Notes: generated from the sequence alone by a model not told the origin. 64,000 nt of DNA from Emiliania huxleyi CCMP1516 (GCF_000372725.1 NW_005202428.1:1-64000); one strand, 5' to 3'; counted from the first letter of the stretch, positions 22,541-33,568 are shown. Program-made: numbers and translations.

Positions 22541-23820
22541 CCCTGCTGCTCGCCGACTCCTCCTCCCCCCGCACGACCGACGACTACCCGTCCTTCAGCG
22601 ACTCCTCCCTCCTCGGCGCCAACGCCCACTACCCGTTCGGCCCGGTGAGGGGCAGGAGCGGAGCCATTCCAACGGCTGGGAAAATTTCTGAACGGCCGTG
22701 CATGCGCCTGCATGCCGGACAACTAAGAAGGTCCCTCGCTCCTGCTCCTCTCTCGGAAGACGTGCGCCGGCCTGGGGGATTCGCTTGCGATCCCGCTCCA
22801 GCCAGAGGCCGCGTGAGGCGTGTGGGACGGTGCACGCTGGGGCTTGGCCCCAAGTGCACTGGCCTCGCGTCTCGAGGGGAGGGCGGCTCGTAACTGAGGT
22901 TCGCCGTCAGAGACAGTCGTCCTCGCTCCCCTCCTCGGCCATTCCAACGGCCAGGCCGCTCGCTTAAGGCTGATTGGCTAGACGAGCGGTCTACCTCCAA
23001 TGGGGCTGTCTGGGAACGCGTGGAACCTGCCCGCCTCGGTGGGAGGTGGTTTGGCGCCGACGGACCGCCCTCTCCACCACCCTCGCCCAAGGGATCTACA
23101 ATGCTGTCTCAAGGTCCGACCTGCTGCCTTCGGGTCGCAGTCTTCTGATAAACGCAGTATGGAAGATACAAAGAGACGGAGGAGCAACGAGCGCCCTGGC
23201 GTGAGCCAAACAGTCGCACGTTTCTGGCAGGTTGAGTGCTGTGTGAGCTCTGTGTCTTGATTTGCCAACAATATACCTACGAGTGCGAGCCCTGCTTCAC
23301 AGCGCGGACACAACATATTTGCGTGCGTCCGTGTCTCGCCGACGACGCATTGCTGGCGGCAATGTGACTGGACTCGCCGTGCGCGCCCAGCTAACCCTAG
23401 CCACCAGCCTGCGCCATACCCAGGTACGGTCGCACCTGTCTCTCCACCTATCATCCCAACTCCTCGGGCGACCGCGCGGCTGCGCTACTCACAGGCAGTC
23501 TCCCTGCCTCAGCTGTTACACAGGCACCACCCACCGACCAGTCTCGACGACGAGCCGCGGCAGGGCTCGCTGCGCCGCTGCACAGCTTTACGCCACAACA
23601 CAACATATCAACCAACGTAACCTCCCCCTTAGTGACCCACCCTTGCGGGCTCAGTTGCCGCATTAGGAGCCTTCGCACCGCGAGTGGGCTCAGGTGAGAT
23701 CCACGGAGAGAGAGGTTCCATACACAGCCGCACTCTACACACCTTACCCCCTCTACTCGGGCGGCATCGTGGTGAGACCCTGGGCAGTCAGAGAGGCTGA
23801 CAGTAAGTGGCGGGCTGAGA
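22541..23820. other. no gene recognised; one possible exon
   Basis: Between a tctcag acceptor-like site (about 22529) and a ggtgagg donor-like site (22644) the plus strand reads HFFSLLLADSSSPRTTDDYP and continues to ANAHYPFGP. This looks exon-like, but no partner exons were found. The rest shows only short overlapping frames. Confidence 0.3.
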
Positions 23821-23821
23821 A

Positions 23822-23895
23822 CTCGGGCCTCTCCCGACCCGCCATCGCTGCCTAAGGGAGGATCCTATCGGCCACTAGACCATGACAGATCAGAG
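23822..23895 (-). other. tRNA-like (pol III A-box/B-box) sequence
   Basis: On the minus strand the segment contains an A-box-like tggtctagtggccga and, about 45 nt later, a B-box-like ggcccgagttct, as in tRNA-Glu. The anticodon arm and the acceptor pairing are poor. It is therefore a degenerate tRNA or a tRNA-derived SINE head, not a functional tRNA. The neighbouring 23940-24140 shares sequence with 57440-57600, which lies close to another tRNA-like sequence. Confidence 0.45.
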
Positions 23896-23939
23896 GCGCA
23901 CACGCCCTGTCCCAGCTCCCCCACTCCTCACACTGGGTT

Positions 23940-24145
23940 TGCAGTGCGCGGCCTCGCCACCTCCCTACCAGGGCAAACCCCCTCTCTCCCCCTAGGTGCT
24001 GCACTTGACGTCCATAGAAGGCGCGCGGCAGAGGCGGGAGGGAGGCGGGGAGAATCTAGCTCGCTCTGGCAGGGAGGCAAGGGTGTGATAGAGTGTTTGG
24101 GTGAGAACAGGCGGAGTGTGTGTGCCTGTACGCGATTGGGAGAGC
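23940..24145. repeat. dispersed repeat, partner at 57440-57600
   Basis: Shared blocks include gcagtgcgcg, the ggctgcacta/gctgcacttgacg region, agaggcgcgcggc and agcggagaacctagctcgct-like sequence. Both copies occur next to tRNA-like sequences, in keeping with a SINE-like family. Confidence 0.5.
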
Positions 24146-24438
24146 ACTTGTGACAAGGCATGGTTAGGCGAGTGGCAGTCGCTAGTGCGGACTTGCTAAG
24201 TCGTGTGTGCTCCCTTTTGCTGGCTAAGACTGGAACAAATCGTCTTGTGAGTGCCGTAGACAGTCGTGGCTCCACCGTTTGGCGGGCCGCCGTCGCCAAA
24301 ACGTGTCCAGGCTCTCGTCAAAAGTGTGAGAACAACCAGGCCGAAAAAAAGAACACACGCTCGTGGCACGTGTCCATTGTCTCGGCTCATCGCGTCTCGA
24401 GCCGTGTCGGTATCTATTGCAACACATCCGTTCCGGCC

Positions 24439-25332
24439 TCAGTCCGGCTGAAGAAAGCCTACGGCGGAGAGCAGTAGCGCCAACGACACTGCGAGCGCCG
24501 CCTCGGTGCGGCCTCGCCTCGTGGCGGCGGCTGCGACGGCGCCGATAGCCAGGGCGAGGTAGAGCGCCTCGATTGCGACGGCGCGCCGCCAGATCGCCAG
24601 CATGCGGTCCGTGTGGGCGCCGCTATCGTTGGCGCGCGGGAAGGGCGTGCGCGGCACGGGCACGCCGAGAAAGGCGCACAGCGGCGCCCAACCGTCCGAG
24701 GCGCGAAAGACAAGCAACCGCTCCGGCGGCACCGCCGCGGCGACCCGCGCATTCCACGCCTCGAAGCGGGTGGCGAGCGCACGCGTGTCACGCAGCTCTC
24801 CAGACATTACGCCGCCGTCAGAGTCCTCAAAAAAGTGGGCGCGGTAGGCGCGGCCGAGCCTGCGGGCGGCCGAGCGGAAAGGCGCAAGCAGAGCCGAGCG
24901 CTCGGCGCTGTACTCGCTCCAAATGGTCGTGGCAACAGATCGCGCCCAGTCGTGCGGGTCGCGCACGGTCAGGATCACCTTGGCGTCTGGAAAGCTCGCG
25001 AGCAACCACTGGTACGCAACCGACGCGGGGAAGTCGACGCTGCAGCCGAAGCCGCTGAGGAGCCCGCGCCAGTCGGCCCGCTCCGGCTCCTCCAGCGCGC
25101 GAGCCCACGGCCGCTCGCGTACCATCTTCGCCACCGCAGCCATGCTGTGGCACGGTCCAAACCCAAGCCGCTCGAGGGCCATGCTGAGCGAGGTCGTGCC
25201 TGTGCGGCCGCAGCCCGCGCCAATGACCTGGAGCTCCGCCGGCCGCTTCCGCGGCCTGGCGCGGTGGCGACCGCTCCGGGCGGAGCTGTTCGGCAGGGCG
25301 TCGAATCTCGCAGCATGGATCTTTTGCGCCAT
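24439..25332 (-). CDS. P-loop sulfotransferase family protein
   Basis: Predicted PAPS-dependent sulfotransferase of the 'Sulfotransfer_4'-like group, which is expanded in algae. The single-exon frame has 297 codons. The 5'-phosphosulfate loop is VIGAGCGRTGTTSLSMALE (about residues 37-55), and the 3'-phosphate-binding strand-helix is VILTVRDPHDWARS (about residues 126-139). A conserved W..LC.FLGVPVP motif follows near residue 215, typical of the family. The last ~55 residues contain two hydrophobic stretches (EALYLALAIGAVAAA and ALAVSLALLLSAVGFL), so the enzyme may be tail-anchored in a Golgi or ER membrane. No intron is evident. The substrate cannot be told from the sequence. Confidence 0.88.
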   Translation of the reverse strand: MAQKIHAARFDALPNSSARSGRHRARPRKRPAELQVIGAGCGRTGTTSLSMALERLGFGPCHSMAAVAKMVRERPWARALEEPERADWRGLLSGFGCSVDFPASVAYQWLLASFPDAKVILTVRDPHDWARSVATTIWSEYSAERSALLAPFRSAARRLGRAYRAHFFEDSDGGVMSGELRDTRALATRFEAWNARVAAAVPPERLLVFRASDGWAPLCAFLGVPVPRTPFPRANDSGAHTDRMLAIWRRAVAIEALYLALAIGAVAAAATRRGRTEAALAVSLALLLSAVGFLQPD

Positions 25333-25491
25333 GCCGTCACCCGAAGAGCAGCTTTGAACCCGCCACTCTGACTCGACAGCGAGACGGCGAGTGGCGTCGA
25401 AAAAGTGGCTGCGCAGGCCAGTCAGTGGCAGGCCGCGCCGGCGCCCCAGCGTAGAGCCCCAGTACCCGGGTACGGAGTCGGCTCGACACTA

Positions 25492-26428
25492 CTCGCATAA
25501 TGTGGGTAAACGAAAAAAGTAGCGCGCAATTCGTCTACGTACGGCTTAGTGTGTGGTTGGGGTGGCCTCAGGCATCCCCAAGGGAGCCTCTGCGGTGCCA
25601 CATAAGCAGCTTAGTGATTGTCGAGACTTTAAGGGATTCGTTTGAAGATCTCGCAAACAAGACAGACCACTACTATGGGTCACCAGTAAACGAAAATTCG
25701 ACTTTGAGGGATAATATCTCAACAGACTGGGTGAGAGCATAGCATTATTATTGCATATTAGGCCGCATAAGGTCAGACTTGACCCCACAAGCATCCAGAA
25801 CCCGATGCTCCGGCTCGACTGTGCCGGCACACTGCCTCCTCGCGCACGCGGCTAGCAGGCCGTTGCGGCCCGTGGTGCACCAGAGAGAGAGGTCGACGCG
25901 TTGCCCCCGCTGGCGACCCCGCGCGGCTCAGGCCGGCCAGAAGGTGTGTGGTGACGGCACCGTGGCAGGAGTGCGGAGATGAGCTCGCCGAACGCGAGCA
26001 GCAGATGGCCAAAGTGTGCCAGCGCGAGAGCCTCGCGAGCGGGCGCAGAAGGAGCTCGCCGTGACACGATGCCGGGCGGTGGTGGTGCTCTGGCGACTGT
26101 GCACAGTGGGCAAAGTCAGGCTGCAACAGGGCAGCACGATGGTAGTGCCCTGCTGCAGCCTGGCCTGACATGCACAGGGCGAACAGAGACACTACTATCG
26201 TCTGGCGCTCGTCACCGAATCTGGGCGAACTTCGACCGCCGCCACAGCTGGCCACGAGCACGCAGCGACAAAATGCTGACTGTACGGAAGTTGAGGCTGG
26301 TCGAGAGGAAGAGGCTGCCGTGCGAGCCGGCAGCTGGCTGGCTCGGGCGGACTGACTCCGGCGTGTTTTTTCGGCTTCTTCTTTCATAGTAGCGTATACG
26401 CTACTTTCGTTTACCCACATTCTGCGAG
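25492..26428. mobile_element. TA-flanked DNA transposon-like element, copy 1
   Basis: A 937-bp element with terminal inverted repeats starting ctcgca at each end and extending through aatgtgggtaaacgaaa into an agtagcg block. It is flanked by TA on both sides (25490-25491 and 26429-26430), as for Tc1/mariner-type insertions. A second copy at 37730-38662 has the same length and termini and also lies between TA dinucleotides. It has no transposase frame, so it is a non-autonomous element. Confidence 0.9.
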
Positions 26429-26430
26429 TA

Positions 26431-26757
26431 GCCGTGAATCACCTACAGTGGGTTAAATAACGCGACGGCCCTCAGCGGAGCTGGGAATAGGACCGCCGCA
26501 AGCGGCGTGGCGTGGAGCGGTTGAGCATCCCTCCGGGGGCCCCTCTGCGCCGGGGAGGCGTTGTTGGAGGCTAGGACGCAAGCGTCCGTCGCCCTTTTCA
26601 AACTCGGGGCCCTCTCCGCTACGCTCCGACCCGAATTTGGAGGGCCATGAAGTTTAAGGTGTTGCTGCGCAAAAGGGGTGGCGGCGCGGCGGCGCCGAAA
26701 AGAAGCACTCACTTGACAAGAGGTAAGTAAGTCATAATGTTAATGGGACACCAATCC
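26431..26757. other. no gene seen
   Basis: Lies between the transposon-like element and the stop codon of the 757-codon ORF. It contains a C/G-rich stretch but no recognisable feature. Confidence 0.5.
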
Positions 26758-29031
26758 TCACTCCTCACACTCCATGCACTGTAGAGAGGAATGAGCGGCC
26801 ACGGTAGGCACCACAGCTGGTACTGGCGCGTTGAGCACGGCTCGCGCGATGCGGTCCACTCGTGACTCTCCGTTCGGATCGAAGCTCGGCAAGATCACGT
26901 GCTGATGCAGCTCAGAGATGCGCTCACTGGCATGTTGACGAGAAGAGCGTTCTCCAGAGCATTGCATCCACTTTGCGTATGTAATCCCTTGCTCCGTCTC
27001 GCCGCCTGGCACTGGTCGAAAGCCAAGTACGGTCATGGTTGCGCGCCCGAGCTGCCAATGATCACAGCAGTATCCCGGCGCAGCAAAGGCCCAGGAGGGC
27101 TGGTCGGTGGTAGCAGAGCGCATCTCAAGCCCGCAGCAGCGGGTGGGGCCATACCTAGGTTGCCAGGAAGTGGAGGGCCGCAGAGGGTTCCGCCGCGCCA
27201 TCTCTTCCTGCAGGGATCGCTCGGCGTCCCTCCACATCGATGGCGGCCCCTCTGCGGCCCGACGGCAGCAATCGTGGACGTAGTTATCATAGGTGAGGTG
27301 CTCGAGGATAGCCATCTCGGGATGGTAGTGGTGCTTGCACAGTGCGCCTTGCCGCTGGTTGAGGTCGACGAGCGCCTTGAGAATGTGGTGTTTGGTCCGC
27401 CCGTCATTCGTGCAGAGGTACGGCAACGCAAAGTTTGGTGGTAGCACACACGTGTCGCAGCCGCCCAGGGGCCGGTGCCCAATCCACTGGTTTCGCTGCG
27501 GGCACCACCACGGCGTTTCGATGCTGTGGTGGCTGTTGAAAAGATAATTGTTCAAGAAGTTCGAACTTGATCCACCCGTCGAAAAGAATGCCTCACCCCA
27601 TCGGCCGTTCCAGCCATGCCAGTTGGCACGCTGTCGCTCGAGGGGCATGCCACCGACGAGGTTGAGCTCGTTGCCGAGGTACTGTGCCCGCTCTTTGTCG
27701 AATCGCCGCTCGCCGAGGCCTGCCAGCTGCATGTGGGAAATGAGGGCCAGATTGCACTCGACGTGTCGCGAGTCAGACTCCTTTGCAAAGCCAGGTGGGG
27801 CGTAGAAGACGGAACGCCACCACAGCCGGCGCCCGTGCATTTGCAACCGTGACTCCATGATGGCGAGCACGCGCCGAATCAGCAACCACGGAGGAAGTAG
27901 CCCCTCACTCCCTCGTCCACCCATACCCTCTAGCCGCCAATCTGCAAAGATTGAATTGGGTTCGAGAGTTTGATCGCAGGTCAATGCCTTTGTGTCATCC
28001 CACCGCGAGCGAAGCCAGTTCCATTCTCGAGAGAGTCCGCTTGCATCATCCTCTGCTGACGACTGCACCTGAATCTCTAGCCACCTTGACGGGTCGCCCT
28101 CGAAGACTTCAGCTTTGAGGTACGCTGGCCAGTCAAGCTTGGGGCCGTTCCACACAGCATAGAAGGGCTCTGCTTTGCCATGCTCGCCGTCCCAATCCTG
28201 GCGTGCCGCCTCCGCCTCTGCGTCGTACATGATCCCGCTGGATCTTCCTGACTCAAAGCGGCTCTTGACGTCTTCGAGATGTGGCACAGGTAGGCTGATG
28301 GGTGGCAAACGCGGCAATGAAGGCAGAGCTGCTGCGTCCCTTGCATCTGCCTCGCCACGTCCGTCGCACAAGTGGATGAGCCGGCAATCCGACGGGCTCG
28401 TGTGAGGCTCGAAAATTGGCTGCTCGCAGTGCGGGCCGTGGCACTGGAAATTGTGCAACCATTCAGGGCTGTCAACAATCATACGTGCACCGTCCTCCCC
28501 CGCCAATTTATACGCCACCCCCCAGAGTTGCGGGCACATCTGCAGCTGCTCATGTCGGCGCCGCTCAAAGCCCAATACCATCGGCTTAAAGGGAACGAGC
28601 CCATCGGCGCCCACTGCTCCCAACAGAGTTGCCGCCATTGCGCCTGCGCGTGACTCGAGGATCGAAGCCTGCGCCTCTTCGTGGGGCAACAGCGCCGTGG
28701 AAGCCGCGTTGGTGGCAGCACGACTAGCAGCAGCTGCATCACGATAGCTGTCACGGTGGCCTTGGCGATCCGTCTCCTGCTGCTGCCGTCTAGGGTACGA
28801 TACTTCCGGGCCGGTGTGCGGGGAGCGAACCTTAACGACCGCCCAGAAGCTTTCTGAGCGAACCAATCGGGCCAGGATCATCAGCATATGTCCCCTCCAC
28901 AACATCGTGGGCGTTTGAGCGGTATTTGAGGAGCACCGCGACTCTGAAGTTCGGCCGGGTGGTCTGCAGACCCCCCCCCCCGGAGCAGCAGAGGCTCCGT
29001 GGGGTCGAAAAGTCGACGCTGGGAGTCGCAC
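26758..29031 (-). CDS. unknown large protein beside inverted repeat
   Basis: An uninterrupted frame of 757 codons, the longest intron-free unknown ORF in the window. Codon use and composition are visibly less GC-biased than in the neighbouring metabolic genes. The first ~75 codons lie inside the 1.6-kb dispersed repeat; a more likely start is the Met of MAATLLGAVGADGLVPFKP further in. Cys/His-rich spots include WWCPQRNQWIGH, GGCDTC, KHHYHPEM and YVHDCCRRAA. The middle is rich in Trp (WNWLRSRWDD, GRRLWWRSVF). No transposase, integrase, polymerase or protease motif was recognised. Association with a repeat and distinct composition suggest a mobile-element gene, but this is inference. Confidence 0.6.
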   Translation of the reverse strand: MRLPASTFRPHGASAAPGGGVCRPPGRTSESRCSSNTAQTPTMLWRGHMLMILARLVRSESFWAVVKVRSPHTGPEVSYPRRQQQETDRQGHRDSYRDAAAASRAATNAASTALLPHEEAQASILESRAGAMAATLLGAVGADGLVPFKPMVLGFERRRHEQLQMCPQLWGVAYKLAGEDGARMIVDSPEWLHNFQCHGPHCEQPIFEPHTSPSDCRLIHLCDGRGEADARDAAALPSLPRLPPISLPVPHLEDVKSRFESGRSSGIMYDAEAEAARQDWDGEHGKAEPFYAVWNGPKLDWPAYLKAEVFEGDPSRWLEIQVQSSAEDDASGLSREWNWLRSRWDDTKALTCDQTLEPNSIFADWRLEGMGGRGSEGLLPPWLLIRRVLAIMESRLQMHGRRLWWRSVFYAPPGFAKESDSRHVECNLALISHMQLAGLGERRFDKERAQYLGNELNLVGGMPLERQRANWHGWNGRWGEAFFSTGGSSSNFLNNYLFNSHHSIETPWWCPQRNQWIGHRPLGGCDTCVLPPNFALPYLCTNDGRTKHHILKALVDLNQRQGALCKHHYHPEMAILEHLTYDNYVHDCCRRAAEGPPSMWRDAERSLQEEMARRNPLRPSTSWQPRYGPTRCCGLEMRSATTDQPSWAFAAPGYCCDHWQLGRATMTVLGFRPVPGGETEQGITYAKWMQCSGERSSRQHASERISELHQHVILPSFDPNGESRVDRIARAVLNAPVPAVVPTVAAHSSLQCMECEE

Positions 29032-30425
29032 TCGTCAAACCGTCGCAACACCACGCGGTACGCACATACCGCCCACATCCCCTCCACCGCTGAGAAGGCG
29101 CAGATCGACCGCCGGGCCGCGTAGCCGTCGTTAAGGAGCGGTTTTTGGAGCCGTACGAAGAGGTCCCAGACGGGCGAAGATGCGGTTTTTCGACGACCAC
29201 ACGCGATGTGGTATCTGGTTTTTGCTAAAAACGGGCCGCCTAGTGCAGCATCACTAGTACAACACGCAACCACACTGAAAGCTCCACACTAGCCGGTATA
29301 GGCGAGCGCCGACGGCGTCACGGTCGCCGGAGTGGACGCACTGCACACACACTGTGACCGCGTCGTGGGTGTGACAGTGCGCGACACAACCGTCGGCGCC
29401 GCGCTATCGCGGCGCCCCGCAGTCTACACGCCTCAGGCACACCCCTGAACGCGCCATGGGCGCGCAGATACACCGCAGCGCCGTGGAGAATCCACACCTG
29501 GCCGGTCCCGAGCCCCGTCCTGGGCCTCCAGGCGGCCGAAGATCGGCGTTCGGGCGGGATGAACTTGTCGGAAATGGAGCAAACTTGGCGCGGCTCGTCG
29601 CTCGCGGTACCGGGTGAGCCTGGATAGGGCAAAATCTGGGGTGAATACGAGGGACAGAGGTCGCAAGTTTGTCGCGCAAGTTTGCGCGGCGTGGCGCTGC
29701 CCCGCTGCCGAGGGCGCCACCAACCCGTGGCGGCGGCATTTCCAGCCCAAATTGGGCGTTCCGTGCGCCTTGCCGGCGAGAGTGGACGGGCTGTGCATCG
29801 TGGGGGGGGGGTGAGTGGGAGGGAGGTGGTCGTGTGCCTACTTTGTCGGCCGCGCGCGAGGAAAATACTGGGTGTGAGGCGCGCAGGAGGCGAGGGTGGG
29901 CGCGCCGGCGGTCGAGCCACCGAACAATTCGACGTGGCGCAGCTCCGCGCCGGCGGGCACGACCGAGCAGATGATGTCGGCGGCGGTCACGCGACGAGGG
30001 AGAGCCGCAGGAGCCCTCTGTGGAGCAGGCGCGCGAAAGCAGCGATGAGTGGCGCTTCGATCAGCCACCTGTGGGCGGTCATCGGGGTGACGTCACACCT
30101 CAGCGAGCTGGATCCGGGAAGGGCATGGGGTCACGCGGGCCCTGTCTGCAGCAGCAGTGCTAACTAAAACGACAAAATTCCGGATGGACCGGAGAGTGTC
30201 TACTCTTTCGGCGCACCGTGCTCGGGCCCCTCGAAAAGCTGGCTGGTGGTCGCGCGCGGCGCGTCAGCGCGGCTGCGACTGGTTGGGCACCTCGGCTGGG
30301 TCCATCAGCAAGAGGCCCGCCCCGTCGGGCGGCCCCGGGAGCGCATGATGCCCCTCCGAGAGGCGCTGACGCCCCGCCGAGATCGCGCTGGTTTGGCACG
30401 AAAAACACGAGGCGCCAAGGGGGGG
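28806..30425 (-). repeat. 1.6-kb dispersed repeat, copy 2 (inverted)
   Basis: Reverse complement of 2645-4265. It lies immediately upstream of the 757-codon ORF and overlaps its 5' end. Its distal edge at about 30425 abuts another unknown minus-strand frame (30429-30863). Confidence 0.85.
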
Positions 30426-30428
30426 GGG

Positions 30429-30863
30429 TCAAGTATCGTACCCTAGATGCGCGCTCTCGCGCCGGGCCTGCGCACGTCGTTCATTCTTGCCTGTCCAGCC
30501 GTCCCACATGTCCTTCATTTTCTTGAATGACGTATACTCCTGGTCCCAGGTCGGCTCGCCGGAAATCTGCAGGTACCAGCAGTAGGGCGCCGTGCCGGGC
30601 CCTCGCTCTTTGCAGTGGCGCAGGCTGGGGTACGGGTGCTGCGCAGCGTTGTCCTTGGTGATGCGCGGCCACGTACGGCCAGTATTGTCGACCATCACCG
30701 GCTCCCCGCTCATGCTCGATGAGAGAGGGGAGTGGCGCAAAAAGCCGTCGGTCGTCCCCCCAAAAGGACGGATTAGGGACGCATCCTTTCTGCATGCACG
30801 GGCGCCGTGTTGAACGTGGGACGAGAAGTTTGCGTCGCCGAACGAAAATCCGACGATATGCAC
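30429..30863 (-). CDS. unknown ORF, possible gene fragment
   Basis: A 144-codon frame with unbiased amino-acid use, unlike the repeat-derived frames: segments such as GRTWPRITKDNAAQHPYPSL, SGEPTWDQEYTSFKKMKDMW and DGWTGKNERRAQARRE. It ends precisely at the border of the 1.6-kb repeat, as if it were cut off by or belonged to that element. It lies on the same strand as the 757-codon ORF. No family was recognised. Confidence 0.45.
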   Translation of the reverse strand: MHIVGFSFGDANFSSHVQHGARACRKDASLIRPFGGTTDGFLRHSPLSSSMSGEPVMVDNTGRTWPRITKDNAAQHPYPSLRHCKERGPGTAPYCWYLQISGEPTWDQEYTSFKKMKDMWDGWTGKNERRAQARRESAHLGYDT

Positions 30864-31350
30864 GAATTTTAATTATATTTTTTTCGTGTGGGGGTTGATG
30901 GCCCGCCGCAGTCGAAAAAAATTTAGGGTCGGGGTTCCCCTATGCCAAAGAACTCTGAGAGGATTTCGGCGGCCGGCGCGCCGAGGCACAGCGGTTCGCG
31001 CTGCCTGCCGAAAGCCCCTATTGTCGGGGGGTGCGCGGCGGAAAGATTTTTAGTTTTAGTTTTTCCATCCCGCTCCCCTGTCCCTGACGGTCTCTCTTTC
31101 GCTAGGGGATCAGAACTTTCGGGGATTCGGTTGGGCGCGATTTCTTTTAAAGGCTATCGCGCGATACACACAATTAAGAAAAGCCTTTGCGATTCGAAGC
31201 CCGCCTGCAAGTTCTGCACGTGGAACGGGTATGTTCCACGCCCGGCCAGTGCACGATCCGAACGCTACCGCGTTATAATGTGGTAAGCTAAAACGCGTCC
31301 AAGTGCTCCAAGTGCGTCGTGTTTACGTCCTGAGACTCCTGTCTCAGCTC
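30864..31350. other. no gene seen
   Basis: AT-richer sequence (for example atttttttcgtg near 30875 and gatttttagttttag near 31045). It contains no supported feature. Confidence 0.45.
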
Positions 31351-32620
31351 TCACCCGCCGAAGAGGCTCGCGAGCAGCCAAACCGGCAGAGACGGCTCGG
31401 CAGCCTTCAGCGTGAAAGTCGCGCCGACATTGTACTCGAGATTCACGACGGCGTGCGGCGCATACGGCGGCACGTAGACCGCCTCGCCCGCTCTCTGGAC
31501 AAAGAGCGCGAGGCGCGGCACCGCAAGCAGCGTCGGGAGCTCGGAGCGGAGCCAGCGATGCGTCGACATGTTGGAGACGCGGCCGTACGTGAACCGGCGG
31601 AGCGGGCCGCCGCTCGACGAGCGCGGCGCGACCAGCCACAGCTTGGCACCCGCCGCGAGGTAGTTGAGGGCGCCGGCGTGCCAATGAAGGTACGACCCGG
31701 TGAGTGCGGCGCCCGCATAGAGCCGAGCCACGGTGAGGTCTCTCTCCGCGAGCGATCCCAGCCGCGCGAGCGACGGCAGGGGCAGGTCCCTCGCCAAGAG
31801 CCTATGGCGCACACGCACTTGTCGCGGTGTGTGCCCGCTTCGTACTGCGGCCCAGCTGCGGGTCTCGCCTCCACGAGTCGCGTCCTCCCGGACTGCTTGC
31901 ACCTACGCGGCAGCCGTGGCGCGACCAGCTCTTCGACGTGGGCGACGGGTGCGTGCACGAGCTGCTGCCGGCTACATGCTGTGGACGCTGCGCAGCCTCC
32001 CGTTCTTTCCGTTGCTCGCACGGCAGGCTGTGGATGCCGCCGGCTACATGCTGTGGATGCCGCCGGCTACATGTGGATGCCGGCTAGATGTCGGCTACGT
32101 CTCGCCATGTGCGTCTGGCCCGCTCTGGGCTCTGAGTGCTCTTTCTCTCGGTAGATTTGGGAGCTCCACCGGGCATCGCTTCGTGAAAGAGGTAGGAGTA
32201 GTCGTGCCGCGACGGCCACCGGCAGGGCGCACGCCGGCTGCGCTCGAGCAGAGCGGAAAGCTGCCGACCGCCATGCACGCAGCCTCCGACGGTCGACGCG
32301 GGCGAGTGAGCCACCTCGAGGCAGTCGTGCGCGGCGAGCGCACGGCCTAGGTAGACTGGGTCGCGCCAGCGTGTCAGCGCCGGCGAGACGCCAAGCAGCG
32401 GCGAGCGGAAGAGGACGGCGGGCCGGTCGTGCCGCGAGTACTCGGTTAGCCTCGACGAGTCGCAACTGCGCGTCGAAGGGCACACCACGAGGCCATCGCC
32501 GACCAGGACGCTCCCGCCCAGCGAACCGGATGCCGGACTACCCCCCAGCGCGCGAGCGAGCAGCGCCGCAATCTTGCTGTCGACGAGCGACGATGGTGTG
32601 GCATTCGCGGCCTCAGGCAT
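31351..32620 (-). CDS. JmjC/cupin-8 domain protein
   Basis: Putative Fe(II)/2-oxoglutarate-dependent oxygenase or hydroxylase. Exons (minus): 32620-~32180, ~31961-31915, 31801-31351. In the last exon GSYLHWHAGALNYLAAGAKL holds the iron-binding HxH-type motif and the G-K/W step of JmjC proteins. GEAVYVPPYAPHAVVNLEYN carries the distal His. Exon 2 reads LVHAPVAHVEELVAPR and joins exon 3 through a GC-AG intron that starts gctgccgcg while exon 3 starts gctcttggcg. The first intron contains a 24-bp repeat (about 31970-32080) and its edges are less certain. An in-frame Met at 32659 is an alternative start. The substrate cannot be inferred. Confidence 0.78.
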
Positions 32621-32739
32621 GTCAGGAGAGGCCTGGCAGTGGCCTGGGGAGCCAGGCAAGCCTGGCAGGGTTCTGGCTCCTTCCCAGTAGGGGGCCTGGT
32701 CGCGCCAAAGTGGCAGCGACGCGCTGCGGCAGCCTGCTC

Positions 32740-33085
32740 ACTACACCCTGAACAGTATCTTCTGGCTCGCTGCTTTTACTGCAGCCGCCTCCGAGGCCGG
32801 CGCTGGCTGCCTCACCTCGCCAGTGCTGTCCAAGCCTGTGAGAGGCGTGTCGGCTCGCCGCCCGCGTCGCCCGCGGCGGGCGCGCGTGGCGTGCCGCTCG
32901 TCGGGAGTGCCCAGCAGGCTGTGCAGGGTAGTCTGCCTCACTCAAAGCGCCGCGGCGCGGGGCCGCCGTCGGCGCTGCGCCGCGAACGCTGCCGCTGTGT
33001 GCGTCACCATCGCGTCACCACTGTGTCCTCGCTGCGTCGTCGACGCCGCTCGCCGCTCGCCGCTGCCCTGCCCTTCCCTTCCACG
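32740..33085. repeat. dispersed repeat, partner at 21990-22345
   Basis: Direct-orientation copy of the segment that contains cgccgcccgcgtcgcccgcg and gtgcagggtagtctgcctca. It lies directly upstream of the JmjC gene's 5' end and may overlap its promoter region. Confidence 0.7.
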
Positions 33086-33099
33086 TATTATTAATTGCT

Positions 33100-33450
33100 T
33101 GAGGGACAAGTCCTCACCTAATTATTCATCGCCCGAGGTGGCACGTTCTCAATTATTTATTAATTGGTCGAGGCTCTTCACACGTCGTTCCTTCACAGGT
33201 GACAAGTCCTCACCTAACTAATTGCTCGAGGCTATTCACACGTCGGCCCTTAACAGATGACAGGTCCTCACTTATTTATTAATTGGTCGAGGCTCTTCAC
33301 ACGTCGGTCCTTCATGGAGGACACGTCCTCACTTATTTGTTAATTGGTCGAGGCTCTTCACACGTCGGTCCTTCACAGTAACACAGATGAAAGTTCGGGG
33401 CACTTCACGCGTCGGCACCTCACAGTTGACACGTCCTCATCTAACTATTA
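33100..33450. repeat. ~60-bp AT-rich tandem repeat
   Basis: Four to five units of about 60 bp, each with ttaattggtcgaggctcttc, cacacgtcgg and acaagtcctcac. It is the largest AT-rich block between genes in the left half of the window. Confidence 0.85.
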
Positions 33451-33465
33451 ATTGTAATCCCGGGT

Positions 33466-33568
33466 AATCTAGGGTGATGCATCTCGGGTCGTCTCGGGTA
33501 ATCTCGGGTAATCTCGGGTCATCTCGGGTCATCTCGGGTCATCTCGGGTCATCTCGGGTCATCTCGCA
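33466..33568. repeat. 10-bp tctcgggtca minisatellite
   Basis: About nine units of tctcgggtca/tctcgggtaa. The same motif in the opposite orientation fills intron 3 of the P5CR gene. Confidence 0.9.
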
